A stretch of 5,722 nucleotides of DNA from an uncultured beta proteobacterium (GTDB lineage: Bacteria > Pseudomonadota > Gammaproteobacteria > Burkholderiales > Burkholderiaceae): NCBI GenBank assembly GCA_903843315.1, contig CAIMPQ010000024.1:1-5722 (forward strand), in the 5' to 3' direction. Position 1 is the stretch's first letter; every line of letters starts with the position of its first letter. Below, piece by piece: positions 1-5,312 of this stretch. A program made the position numbers and the translations under genes. The notes under the pieces were generated by a model. That model did not search any database. It was given only the letters and a program-made list of their open reading frames with translations, and had not been told where the DNA came from.

Positions 1-744
1 ATGGAATTAGCGGCTATTTTCAAAAATCGTGGTTCCAAATTAGTGAATGTGAACCAAGTAGTTTTGTTATCACCAATACCAAAGCCACAAAGCAATATTT
101 ACTGCGTAGGTTGGAATTATTTAGACCATTTTGAAGAGGGCATGCAGAATCGCGAAGATAAAACAGTGAAAGAGTATCCAAAGGTTCCAGTACTCTTTAC
201 TAAAGGGACGCAAACCATGAATGGCCCGTTTGATACTATTCCTTATGACGGCAGTTACTCGACCGCGATTGACTGGGAGGCGGAGTTGGCCCTTGTCATT
301 GGCAAGAAGGGTAAGAATATTTCCGAAGAGAGTGCGATGGATTATGTCTTTGGTTATTCCGCTTACAACGACACAACTGCACGCGATGTACAACAAAAGC
401 GCCATTCAGGTCAGTGGTTTAAAGGTAAGAGCTTGGATGGACATGGGCCAATGGGCCCCTGGATTGTGACTGCCGGCGGAGTAGACCTCCAAGATACCCG
501 GATTATTTGTCGCGTCAATGGTGTTGAAAAACAAAACGCCAGCTATAAGCAGATGTACTTCAAGATTCCAGTGATCATTTCTGAGTTGTCACGTAGTCTC
601 ACTTTGTTACCTGGGGACATCATTGCAACGGGAACTCCATCTGGCGTTGGCTTCAGCAGGAAGCCGCCAGAGTTTCTGAAACCAGGCGATGTCATGGAAA
701 CAGAAATTACTGGCGTCGGAATTATTCGCAATAAGATTGCTTAA
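1..744 (+). CDS. Fumarylacetoacetate hydrolase (FAH) family protein, probably 5'-truncated by the window edge
   Basis: This is an FAH-superfamily enzyme: metal-dependent hydrolase, isomerase or decarboxylase acting on beta-keto or enol acids in the cytoplasm, typically in aromatic-compound or sugar-acid breakdown. Seen in the sequence: the entry motif VGWNYLDH (residues 36-43), the metal-binding acidic pair E93 and E95 in DWEAELALVIG, a third metal ligand D124 in AYNDTTARD, the KGKSLD segment (141-146) and the C-terminal GTPSGVG loop (211-217), all in family order. The ATG at base 1 gives only about 35 residues before the GWNY motif. Many relatives of about 280 residues have a longer N-terminal domain, so the true start may lie upstream of the window, although short members of about 220 residues exist. 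The gene converges on the rhodanese gene with 35 bp between stop codons. The exact substrate cannot be assigned; family confidence is high. Confidence 0.9.
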   Translation: MELAAIFKNRGSKLVNVNQVVLLSPIPKPQSNIYCVGWNYLDHFEEGMQNREDKTVKEYPKVPVLFTKGTQTMNGPFDTIPYDGSYSTAIDWEAELALVIGKKGKNISEESAMDYVFGYSAYNDTTARDVQQKRHSGQWFKGKSLDGHGPMGPWIVTAGGVDLQDTRIICRVNGVEKQNASYKQMYFKIPVIISELSRSLTLLPGDIIATGTPSGVGFSRKPPEFLKPGDVMETEITGVGIIRNKIA

Positions 745-755
745 CTGCTCAGTTA
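742..755. repeat. Short palindrome between convergent genes
   Basis: TAACTG and CAGTTA form a perfect 6-bp inverted repeat around a 2-bp centre, starting inside the stop codon of the FAH gene and lying in the 35-bp gap before the convergent rhodanese stop. There is no T-run on either side, and a 2-nt loop would open the top of any hairpin, so it is at best a weak transcription-end or mRNA 3'-end structure. It may be chance. Confidence 0.3.
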
Positions 756-779
756 GCTAGACAAAACCAACTGCAAGGA

Positions 780-2372
780 TTAGAGAACCCAGAAGTGATG
801 GGTTCCGTCCTTGCCCAGTTGTGCCACTAAACCAAATTCCCAATCTAAATAGGCCTGCATAGCCGCAGGATCTACGCTAGTGCCTTCATAAGGTCGCTTA
901 TAACGATCTAAGGGCGGGCAGGCTAAATGACTGGGGCCTTTCTCCATTTCAAGGCCAGCAGCGGCCCACGCAGAATTGCCACCTTCTAATACGACTACCT
1001 CGGCTTTTGTAAGCCCCTGAAATTCTTGGGCCACAAAGTGACTGAGTTCAGCAGGGAAACTCGTCAGCACATAGCGATCTACTTGCGGAAGTTGTTTGAT
1101 GGCATCAGCAAGCTGTGATCGCAAGGCATACCAACTACCCGGAATATGGCCTTTTACATAATTAGCATGCGTGCTGAAGTCGATGGCGATGGTGTTGCTA
1201 TCCGTCTTCAGCCAGTTGGATACAGTCATTGCATCTGCAGTAGGAACAATTGGGAGGGTTGGTAATGGCGCCTTCCATAAACCCTTTTCTTTTAGATCAG
1301 AAGACTTCACGTCATCGATTACATAAACATCCCAGGCCATTTGCGCTAACCAGGAGGCTGGCATATTGGCCCTGACTCCGCCACCACTTGGGTCGCTTAA
1401 AACAATGCGGGCACCACGAACGGGGGCCACCATTTCTGTTTCTTGAACCAGTTGACCGCCTGGCATAGAGCGAAAGCCGGGTAGATGGCCAGCTTCATAT
1501 TCTTCTGGAGTACGAGTATCGAAAAAATAAGTCGTACGATCCGATTGGGATTTCCATGGTTCCGTATCAGCAAGGCTAACGCGTTTGACTTGGGCTTGAT
1601 CAGCAACACTACGAGCTCGAGCAGCTGCTTCAGTTGTCGTGCTCTCGCTCACTTCTTTAAATTTACGACTCTGTCCTTTATCAAGCTCTTGTCCAGCCAA
1701 AGTCCAACCAATAGTGCCATTGCGTAAAGCATTCACTTCATTCGGAATACCAGCGTTAATGAGGGACTGGGTGCCAATAATGCTGCGGGTTCTACCAGCA
1801 CAGTTCACAATAATCTTGGTCTTTGGGTTGGGAGCAAGTTCAGGCAAGCGCAATACCAGCTCAGCACCAGGTACGCTAATACCGGTTGGGATGCTCATCG
1901 TGCTGTACTCATCAAAGCGCCGTACATCTACCACCACTACATCTGCTTTATCGTCAATGAGCTTCTTGACTTCTTGGGCAGAGAGGGAGGGGGTATGGCG
2001 CTTGGACTCCACGAGTTCGCCGAAGGATTTACTTGGTACATTGACATCACGAAATAGTTCCCCGCCAGAGGCCTTCCAACCTTGCACGCCATTCTCAAAT
2101 ACGGACACATCGCTATAGCCGAGGGCAATTAATCGCTGAGCCGCTAACTCAGCAAATCCCTCGCCATCATCAAGGGTGACGATAGGAACATTTTTATTCG
2201 GCAATTTTCCATAGGCATCAAATTCAATTCGTGAAAGTGGGACATTAGCGGCAAATAAAGGATGCTCTTGGGCGTGGGGATCTTCCTCGCGGACATCTAA
2301 AAAAGCAATTTCTTCTTTATTCAGAAGTTTGTTGCGCACATAGGAATAATTTTTTGTATTGATACTCATCAT
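780..2372 (-). CDS. Four-domain rhodanese-like protein with a single catalytic cysteine
   Basis: This cytoplasmic protein of 530 residues (no signal peptide seen) is built from four rhodanese folds, about residues 8-107, 128-230, 265-365 and 378-478, plus a tail of about 50 residues. Rhodaneses move sulfane sulfur from donors such as thiosulfate or persulfides through an active-site cysteine. Only domain 2 has the intact loop, CAGRTRS at 191-197 with Cys191. The matching positions are acidic in domain 1 (LDDGEG, about 67-72) and domain 3 (LSDPSGGG, about 325-332) and are SFP in domain 4 (438-440). Domains 1, 3 and 4 are therefore probably structural or ligand-binding. Between domains 2 and 3 lies a polar, Ala/Glu-rich linker (about 235-263). 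The tail has one further cysteine (Cys485). The gene starts 25 bp after the Bug receptor stop, so the two are likely co-transcribed. Two adjacent ATGs (2372 and 2369) could both serve, and no strong Shine-Dalgarno is visible. Probably a sulfurtransferase in organosulfur metabolism (inference); the substrate is unknown. Confidence 0.9.
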   Translation of the reverse strand: MMSINTKNYSYVRNKLLNKEEIAFLDVREEDPHAQEHPLFAANVPLSRIEFDAYGKLPNKNVPIVTLDDGEGFAELAAQRLIALGYSDVSVFENGVQGWKASGGELFRDVNVPSKSFGELVESKRHTPSLSAQEVKKLIDDKADVVVVDVRRFDEYSTMSIPTGISVPGAELVLRLPELAPNPKTKIIVNCAGRTRSIIGTQSLINAGIPNEVNALRNGTIGWTLAGQELDKGQSRKFKEVSESTTTEAAARARSVADQAQVKRVSLADTEPWKSQSDRTTYFFDTRTPEEYEAGHLPGFRSMPGGQLVQETEMVAPVRGARIVLSDPSGGGVRANMPASWLAQMAWDVYVIDDVKSSDLKEKGLWKAPLPTLPIVPTADAMTVSNWLKTDSNTIAIDFSTHANYVKGHIPGSWYALRSQLADAIKQLPQVDRYVLTSFPAELSHFVAQEFQGLTKAEVVVLEGGNSAWAAAGLEMEKGPSHLACPPLDRYKRPYEGTSVDPAAMQAYLDWEFGLVAQLGKDGTHHFWVL

Positions 2373-2397
2373 GTTCTTAGTTATTTTTCTGTTTTAA

Positions 2398-3372
2398 TTA
2401 ATCTAACTTCGCACCCGATTTTTTAACTACCTCATTCCAACGCACAATTTCTTGATTGATAAAGACCGTTAATTCTGGGCGCGTCATCTTGGGCACGCTA
2501 GCGCCCATCGCCGCCCAGCGTTCCTTGATCTCTGGAGAGGCGAGTGCGATTTGTACTTCCGCACTCATTTTCTCAATAATATCCTTCGGAGTACCTTTAA
2601 TAGCCCACATGGCGTACCAACTAGACACGACGAAGTTCGATATTCCCAATTCTTGAGCAGTGGGGACGTTTGGAAAAGCATCCACTCGCTTTTGGGTAGC
2701 AACAGCAACAGCAATAAGTTGACCGCTCTTAATAAACGGCGCGGCACCTGCTAAGGTATCAAACATCATATCCACTTGTCCTGCAACCACATCTTGCAGT
2801 GCTGGCCCAGTTCCACGATAAGGAATGTGTGTAATGAATAACTTATTTTGCATCTTAAACAACTCACCAGTTAAGTGCTGTGAGGTGCCATTACCAGTGG
2901 AGGCGTAGTTATATTTTCCTGGGTGCTTACGAATTTCTTCAATGATTGATTTCAAATCATTTTTAGGGAACTTCGTTGGGTTCACAACAATCACATGAGG
3001 CACGCTGCCAATAATGGCAATCGGCTCAAAATCTTTGGTGATGTCATAGGACAAATTGGTATACATGCTTGGAGCAATGGAGTGATGCACTGCACCAAGA
3101 AGCCAGGTGTAACCATCGGGAGCCATTTTTGCTGCAACTGCAGCACCCAGAGTCCCTCCGGCACCCCCGCGATTGTCGACCACGATGGAGTCATTCAATT
3201 GGGTCGATAGCTGTTTGGCTAGAGGGCGCCCAAAGGCGTCTACAGCCCCTCCAGGAGGAAAGGGGTTAATAAAGGTTATTGGCTTGCTTGAGGACGGCCA
3301 GGAGCTGGTTTGGGCGCCCGCCGTTAGGGAAAGTGCACTAGTAATCAGTAAAAGTAGGATATTTCTGAGCAT
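2398..3372 (-). CDS. Bug-family (tripartite tricarboxylate transporter) periplasmic solute-binding protein
   Basis: This is a periplasmic receptor of the TctC/Bug family, which binds small organic acids or amides for TTT transporters or for sensing. With the start at 3372 it has 324 residues, the usual family length. The N-terminus is a typical signal peptide (basic MLRN, a Leu-rich core, cleavage after about AGA near residue 20). Family hallmarks follow in order: NPFPPGGAVDAFGRPLA, VVDNRGGAGGTLG, APDGYTWLLG, IPYRGTGPALQDVVAGQVD and the late NVPTAQELGI. An in-frame ATG 18 bp upstream (3390) would lengthen the protein to 330, but the sequence GGAGA lies between the two ATGs, 8 nt before the second, so the downstream start is preferred. 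No TctA or TctB membrane partner is in the window; orphan Bug receptors are common in betaproteobacteria. It is followed closely by the rhodanese gene. The ligand cannot be read; a thiol or sulfonated acid is only a guess from the neighbour. Confidence 0.93.
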   Translation of the reverse strand: MLRNILLLLITSALSLTAGAQTSSWPSSSKPITFINPFPPGGAVDAFGRPLAKQLSTQLNDSIVVDNRGGAGGTLGAAVAAKMAPDGYTWLLGAVHHSIAPSMYTNLSYDITKDFEPIAIIGSVPHVIVVNPTKFPKNDLKSIIEEIRKHPGKYNYASTGNGTSQHLTGELFKMQNKLFITHIPYRGTGPALQDVVAGQVDMMFDTLAGAAPFIKSGQLIAVAVATQKRVDAFPNVPTAQELGISNFVVSSWYAMWAIKGTPKDIIEKMSAEVQIALASPEIKERWAAMGASVPKMTRPELTVFINQEIVRWNEVVKKSGAKLD

Positions 3373-3380
3373 TTTGGGTG

Positions 3381-3385
3381 TCTCC
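3381..3385 (-). promoter_or_regulatory. Shine-Dalgarno deciding the Bug receptor start
   Basis: GGAGA on the minus strand sits 8 nt before the ATG at 3372. It lies downstream of the alternative ATG at 3390, which itself has only AT-rich sequence (TAATTACATAAAAAT) in front and no recognisable ribosome binding site. This favours the start at 3372, which also gives the cleaner signal peptide. Confidence 0.7.
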
Positions 3386-3434
3386 AACATATTTTTATGT
3401 AATTAAAGCATTTTGTCTGAAGTACCGCGTCTAA

Positions 3435-3463
3435 GAGTTATCCCTGATGAAAAGGGGTAATTC
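3435..3463. repeat. 11-bp inverted repeat (hairpin or operator) between divergent genes
   Basis: GAGTTATCCCT (3435-3445) and AGGGGTAATTC (3453-3463) are inverted around the 7-nt loop GATGAAA. In + strand RNA all 11 positions pair, with two G-U wobbles; on the minus strand those two become A-C mismatches. It lies about 60 bp upstream of the Bug receptor start and 70 bp upstream of the Hc1-like start, just before the -10 candidate of the latter. It could be an operator for a dimeric regulator, an RNA hairpin on a longer transcript, or chance. There is no immediate T-run; a TTTTT occurs 6 nt downstream. Confidence 0.45.
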
Positions 3464-3481
3464 CTATAGTTTTTATGGGGA

Positions 3482-3487
3482 TATACT
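3482..3487 (+). promoter_or_regulatory. Candidate -10 box of the Hc1-like gene
   Basis: TATACT matches the sigma-70 -10 consensus TATAAT at five of six positions and lies 45 bp before the preferred ATG at 3533, giving a plausible leader of about 40 nt. The expected -35 region (about 3458-3466) is poor, with TTCCTA (3461-3466) as the best candidate at a short 15-bp spacing. A second box, TATAGT at 3465-3470, is an alternative. Confidence 0.35.
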
Positions 3488-3522
3488 GACTCCGTTGTTG
3501 GTATGAATAATTTTTTAAGAAT

Positions 3523-3528
3523 GGGAGA
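3523..3528 (+). promoter_or_regulatory. Shine-Dalgarno deciding the Hc1-like start
   Basis: GGGAGA ends 4 nt before the ATG at 3533 and is the only good ribosome binding site in the region. It favours that ATG over the in-frame ATGs at 3503 and 3521, which have only AT-rich sequence upstream. Confidence 0.65.
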
Positions 3529-3532
3529 CAAG

Positions 3533-3721
3533 ATGTCACAACACGATACATTGTTGGCTGCTTTTGAAGCATATAAAGCTGAAAACGAAAAATTCATTGA
3601 AAAAGGTATTAAGGCATCTGCTGCACGTGCTCGTAAAGCCTTGCAAGAAATCGCTGGCGCATGCAAAGAGCGTCGCAAAGAAATCACCGCTACAAAAGAG
3701 GCAATGGAAGCTAAGAAGTAA
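3533..3721 (+). CDS. Small basic Hc1 / histone H1-like protein
   Basis: This 62-residue protein is highly charged (14 Lys/Arg, 10 Asp/Glu), contains no Pro or Trp, and is predicted by eye to be almost entirely helical. The run from about residue 8 to 52 (AAFEAYKAENEKF, then KGIKASAARARKALQEI, then CKERRKEI) resembles the N-terminal helical part of the Hc1 histone-H1-like family, found in Chlamydia and as short stand-alone proteins in Burkholderiaceae. It lacks the long Lys/Ala-rich DNA-binding tail of full Hc1, so its DNA-binding role is inferred and could be replaced by a nucleoid-adaptor role. The start at 3533 is chosen from the adjacent GGGAGA; in-frame ATGs at 3503 and 3521 would add 10 or 4 residues (a hydrophobic MNNFLRM-type extension) without a ribosome site. 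It has its own candidate promoter and an intrinsic terminator, so it is likely monocistronic and well expressed. Confidence 0.8.
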   Translation: MSQHDTLLAAFEAYKAENEKFIEKGIKASAARARKALQEIAGACKERRKEITATKEAMEAKK

Positions 3722-3742
3722 TTTCCAGCCTTATTGATTTGT

Positions 3743-3775
3743 AAGCCTAGCCTTCAAAAGCTAGGCTTCTTTTTT
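3743..3775 (+). terminator. Intrinsic terminator after the Hc1-like gene
   Basis: A perfect 9-bp stem, AAGCCTAGC (3743-3751) with GCTAGGCTT (3760-3768), encloses an 8-nt loop CTTCAAAA and is followed by C and six Ts (3770-3775). It starts 21 nt after the stop codon of the Hc1-like gene. On the other strand the same stem follows the DUF1330 stop by 18 nt but lacks a T-run, so any bidirectional action would be weak. Confidence 0.9.
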
Positions 3776-3786
3776 ATGTGCATAGC

Positions 3787-4080
3787 TTAAATGCTTGCGC
3801 TAAAGAGCGTGAGTTTCATCGCTTTATTACGTATTGCAACTAGGGCTTGGTATTCAGGGCTATGAGCCCAGGCATGCGCATCTTCCTGACTTGAAAAGCT
3901 TAGTTCCACAAAAGCACTAAAAGGCGCGCAATCAAGCTCATTCCAGAAGAGTGCATTCACAACGCCTCGAACATCAATACTTCCCTTGTAAAGGGCTACC
4001 GTTTGCCCAACTTGGCTACGATATTGCTCGAAAGCAGCTTGATCGGTTAACTCAATTAATCCAATTACTTTCACTGTCAT
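3787..4080 (-). CDS. DUF1330 family protein (dimeric alpha/beta barrel fold)
   Basis: This 97-residue cytoplasmic protein has the DUF1330 layout: an N-terminal beta strand (VKVIGLIELTD), a helix beginning AAFEQYRSQVGQ (about 15-26), a central strand pair, an aromatic/acidic strand (FVELSFSSQEDA) and the family signature AWAHSPEYQALVAIRNKAMK (about 70-89). The family belongs to the ferredoxin-like dimeric alpha/beta barrel group; its reaction is generally unknown, so none is assigned. GGGGTG ends 4 nt before the ATG and supports the start. The gene is divergent from the cupin gene, with 57 bp between their starts, so the two may share regulation. Length is normal for the family and there is no sign of damage. 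Confidence 0.85.
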   Translation of the reverse strand: MTVKVIGLIELTDQAAFEQYRSQVGQTVALYKGSIDVRGVVNALFWNELDCAPFSAFVELSFSSQEDAHAWAHSPEYQALVAIRNKAMKLTLFSASI

Positions 4081-4084
4081 ATTT

Positions 4085-4090
4085 CACCCC
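4085..4090 (-). promoter_or_regulatory. Ribosome binding site of the DUF1330 gene
   Basis: GGGGTG on the minus strand is followed by AAAT and the ATG at 4080. It is purine-rich and well placed, and no competing upstream in-frame start is visible. Confidence 0.5.
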
Positions 4091-4125
4091 ATATAGAGTC
4101 TTGTGTAAGGAGTTTATATCCACGC

Positions 4126-4131
4126 TATAGT
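4126..4131 (+). promoter_or_regulatory. Candidate -10 box immediately upstream of the cupin gene
   Basis: TATAGT matches five of six positions of the sigma-70 -10 consensus and ends 6 nt before the A of the cupin ATG, the normal -10 to +1 distance. A loose -35, TTGTGT (4101-4106), lies 19 bp upstream. If used, the transcript would begin at or very near the start codon. Confidence 0.3.
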
Positions 4132-4137
4132 GAGGTC

Positions 4138-4407
4138 ATGAGCAAGGCGCAATTTATTGAGATGCTTCAGCAGGAGGGCTATCCGGAGCCGGTTGGGGTA
4201 CTAAGAGAGCCCAATGGTCATTTGGATGATCATACCCATCCATTCGAAGTAAAGGCACTCGTCTTGGAGGGTGAGATTGATTTGATCATTCAGGGGCTTA
4301 CCAAAACATATAGACCTGGGAATATCTTTCACTTAGGTTTAGAAGAGGTTCATGCAGAGACTTATGGGCCACAAGGCGTTCATTATTTAGCTGCCAGAAA
4401 ACAATAG
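4138..4407 (+). CDS. Small single-domain cupin protein
   Basis: This 89-residue protein is a minimal cupin barrel. Motif 1 is seen as G27, then H32, H34 and E37 in DDHTHPFEVKALVLEGE, with the closing Gly45; motif 2 is PGN (60-62) followed by H72 in LEEVHAETYG. The set His-His-Glu-His is the usual metal-binding quartet, so it probably binds Fe, Mn, Ni or Zn. Cytoplasmic; no signal peptide. Single-domain cupins of this size may be small dioxygenases, isomerases or sensors, and the function is not assignable. The mmsB-like gene follows after 20 bp, so the two are probably one operon. GAGG lies only 2 nt before the ATG, an unusually short distance; AGGAG at 4108-4112 is too far upstream (25 nt). 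The next in-frame ATG (4165) has no better site, so the 4138 start is retained. Confidence 0.85.
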   Translation: MSKAQFIEMLQQEGYPEPVGVLREPNGHLDDHTHPFEVKALVLEGEIDLIIQGLTKTYRPGNIFHLGLEEVHAETYGPQGVHYLAARKQ

Positions 4408-4427
4408 AAACATTCATTAGGAACAAT

Positions 4428-5312
4428 ATGAAAATCGCATTTATTGGTCTAGGTAATATGGGCTTGCCAATGGCTCTCAATCTTTTGAAGGCAGGGCATC
4501 AAGTTACAGGATTTGATTTAGCAAAAAGTCAGTTAGAGGCGTTTGCCGCTGCCGGTGGTACGGTTGCACCGGATGTGATTACCGCGACTAAGGATGTGGA
4601 AGTGCTGATTAGTATGCTGCCAGCATCCAAACATGTAGAAGGCCTGTATCTGGGTGAGGGTGGTCTTCTGACTAACGCTAGTCCCAAAACTTTGTTGATT
4701 GATTGCTCAACCATTTCCCCTAAAGTTGCTCAAGCGGTTGCGTCTGCAGCAAAAGCGCAGGGTTTTCCCATGATCGATGCGCCGGTTTCAGGCGGAACTG
4801 CTGGAGCGCAAGCGGGCACATTGACGTTTATGGTGGGCGGAGAGGTAAAAGATGTAGATAAAGCCCGTCCATTACTGGAAATAATGGGCAAGAATATTTT
4901 CCATGCAGGTGCCAGTGGTGCAGGACAGACGGTGAAGGTCTGCAACAACATGCTTTTAGGTATTCAGATGCTGGGAACGAGTGAAGCTTTGCGCTTAGGT
5001 ATTGCTAATGGACTAGATCCCAAAGTGTTATCCGACATCATGTCTAAAAGCTCAGGTCGCAATTGGACTTTGGAGTTGTACAACCCCTGTCCCGGCGTAA
5101 TGGAGAATGTGCCCTCATCAAAAGCCTATGCTGGCGGTTTTGGCGTCGACTTAATGTTAAAAGACTTAGGCCTTGCTGTTGAGAATGCAGAAAATTTAGA
5201 TGCTAGCGTGCCATTGGGTAAATTGGCTCAGCAACTTTATCAGTCCCATAGTAAAGCGGGTAATGGGCAGCTTGATTTCTCAAGCGTGTTCAATCTAAAG
5301 AAAGTAGATTAA
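4428..5312 (+). CDS. mmsB: 3-hydroxyisobutyrate dehydrogenase / beta-hydroxyacid dehydrogenase
   Basis: This NAD(P)-dependent oxidoreductase of the beta-hydroxyacid dehydrogenase family oxidises 3-hydroxyisobutyrate to methylmalonate semialdehyde in valine breakdown if the mmsB assignment is right. The 294 residues match the family length of about 295. Seen: the Rossmann loop GLGNMG (7-12), D30 at the end of the second strand (suggesting NAD preference), the substrate motif DAPVSGGTAGAQAGTL (117-132), the catalytic Lys170 within GQTVKVCNN with Asn174, and the C-terminal KDLGLA (245-250). The segment NWTLELYNPCPGV (212-224) and the following AGGF resemble mmsB rather than tartronate semialdehyde reductase. 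The AGGAA at 4419-4423 gives a normal ribosome site. It follows the cupin by 20 bp, and its stop overlaps that of the convergent selD. No mmsA or other valine genes are in the window, so a related hydroxyacid substrate remains possible. Confidence 0.9.
   Translation: MKIAFIGLGNMGLPMALNLLKAGHQVTGFDLAKSQLEAFAAAGGTVAPDVITATKDVEVLISMLPASKHVEGLYLGEGGLLTNASPKTLLIDCSTISPKVAQAVASAAKAQGFPMIDAPVSGGTAGAQAGTLTFMVGGEVKDVDKARPLLEIMGKNIFHAGASGAGQTVKVCNNMLLGIQMLGTSEALRLGIANGLDPKVLSDIMSKSSGRNWTLELYNPCPGVMENVPSSKAYAGGFGVDLMLKDLGLAVENAENLDASVPLGKLAQQLYQSHSKAGNGQLDFSSVFNLKKVD

Noticed and set aside
121..405. A 94-codon minus-strand open frame inside the FAH gene
   Set aside because: The + strand carries conserved FAH metal-site motifs at the same place; the antisense frame is hydrophobic by chance and has no ribosome site.
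1639..2118. A 159-codon open frame on the + strand opposite the rhodanese gene
   Set aside because: It lies entirely antisense to a well-supported gene with clear rhodanese motifs, has a Ser/Thr/Leu-rich composition typical of a shadow frame and shows no recognisable domain.
3391..3420. Possible promoter for the Bug receptor gene on the minus strand (TTCAGA, 17 bp, ATAAAA)
   Set aside because: Both boxes match the consensus poorly in AT-rich sequence where such matches are expected by chance.
3403..3687. A 94-codon minus-strand open frame over the Hc1-like gene and its upstream region
   Set aside because: It is antisense to the Hc1-like gene, which has ribosome-site and terminator support, and it covers the divergent control region; no family resemblance was seen.
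4138..4407. Cysteine dioxygenase assignment for the cupin, which would link it to the rhodanese gene
   Set aside because: At 89 residues it is less than half the length of bacterial cysteine dioxygenases and lacks their characteristic surroundings of the metal site; only a generic cupin call is supported.
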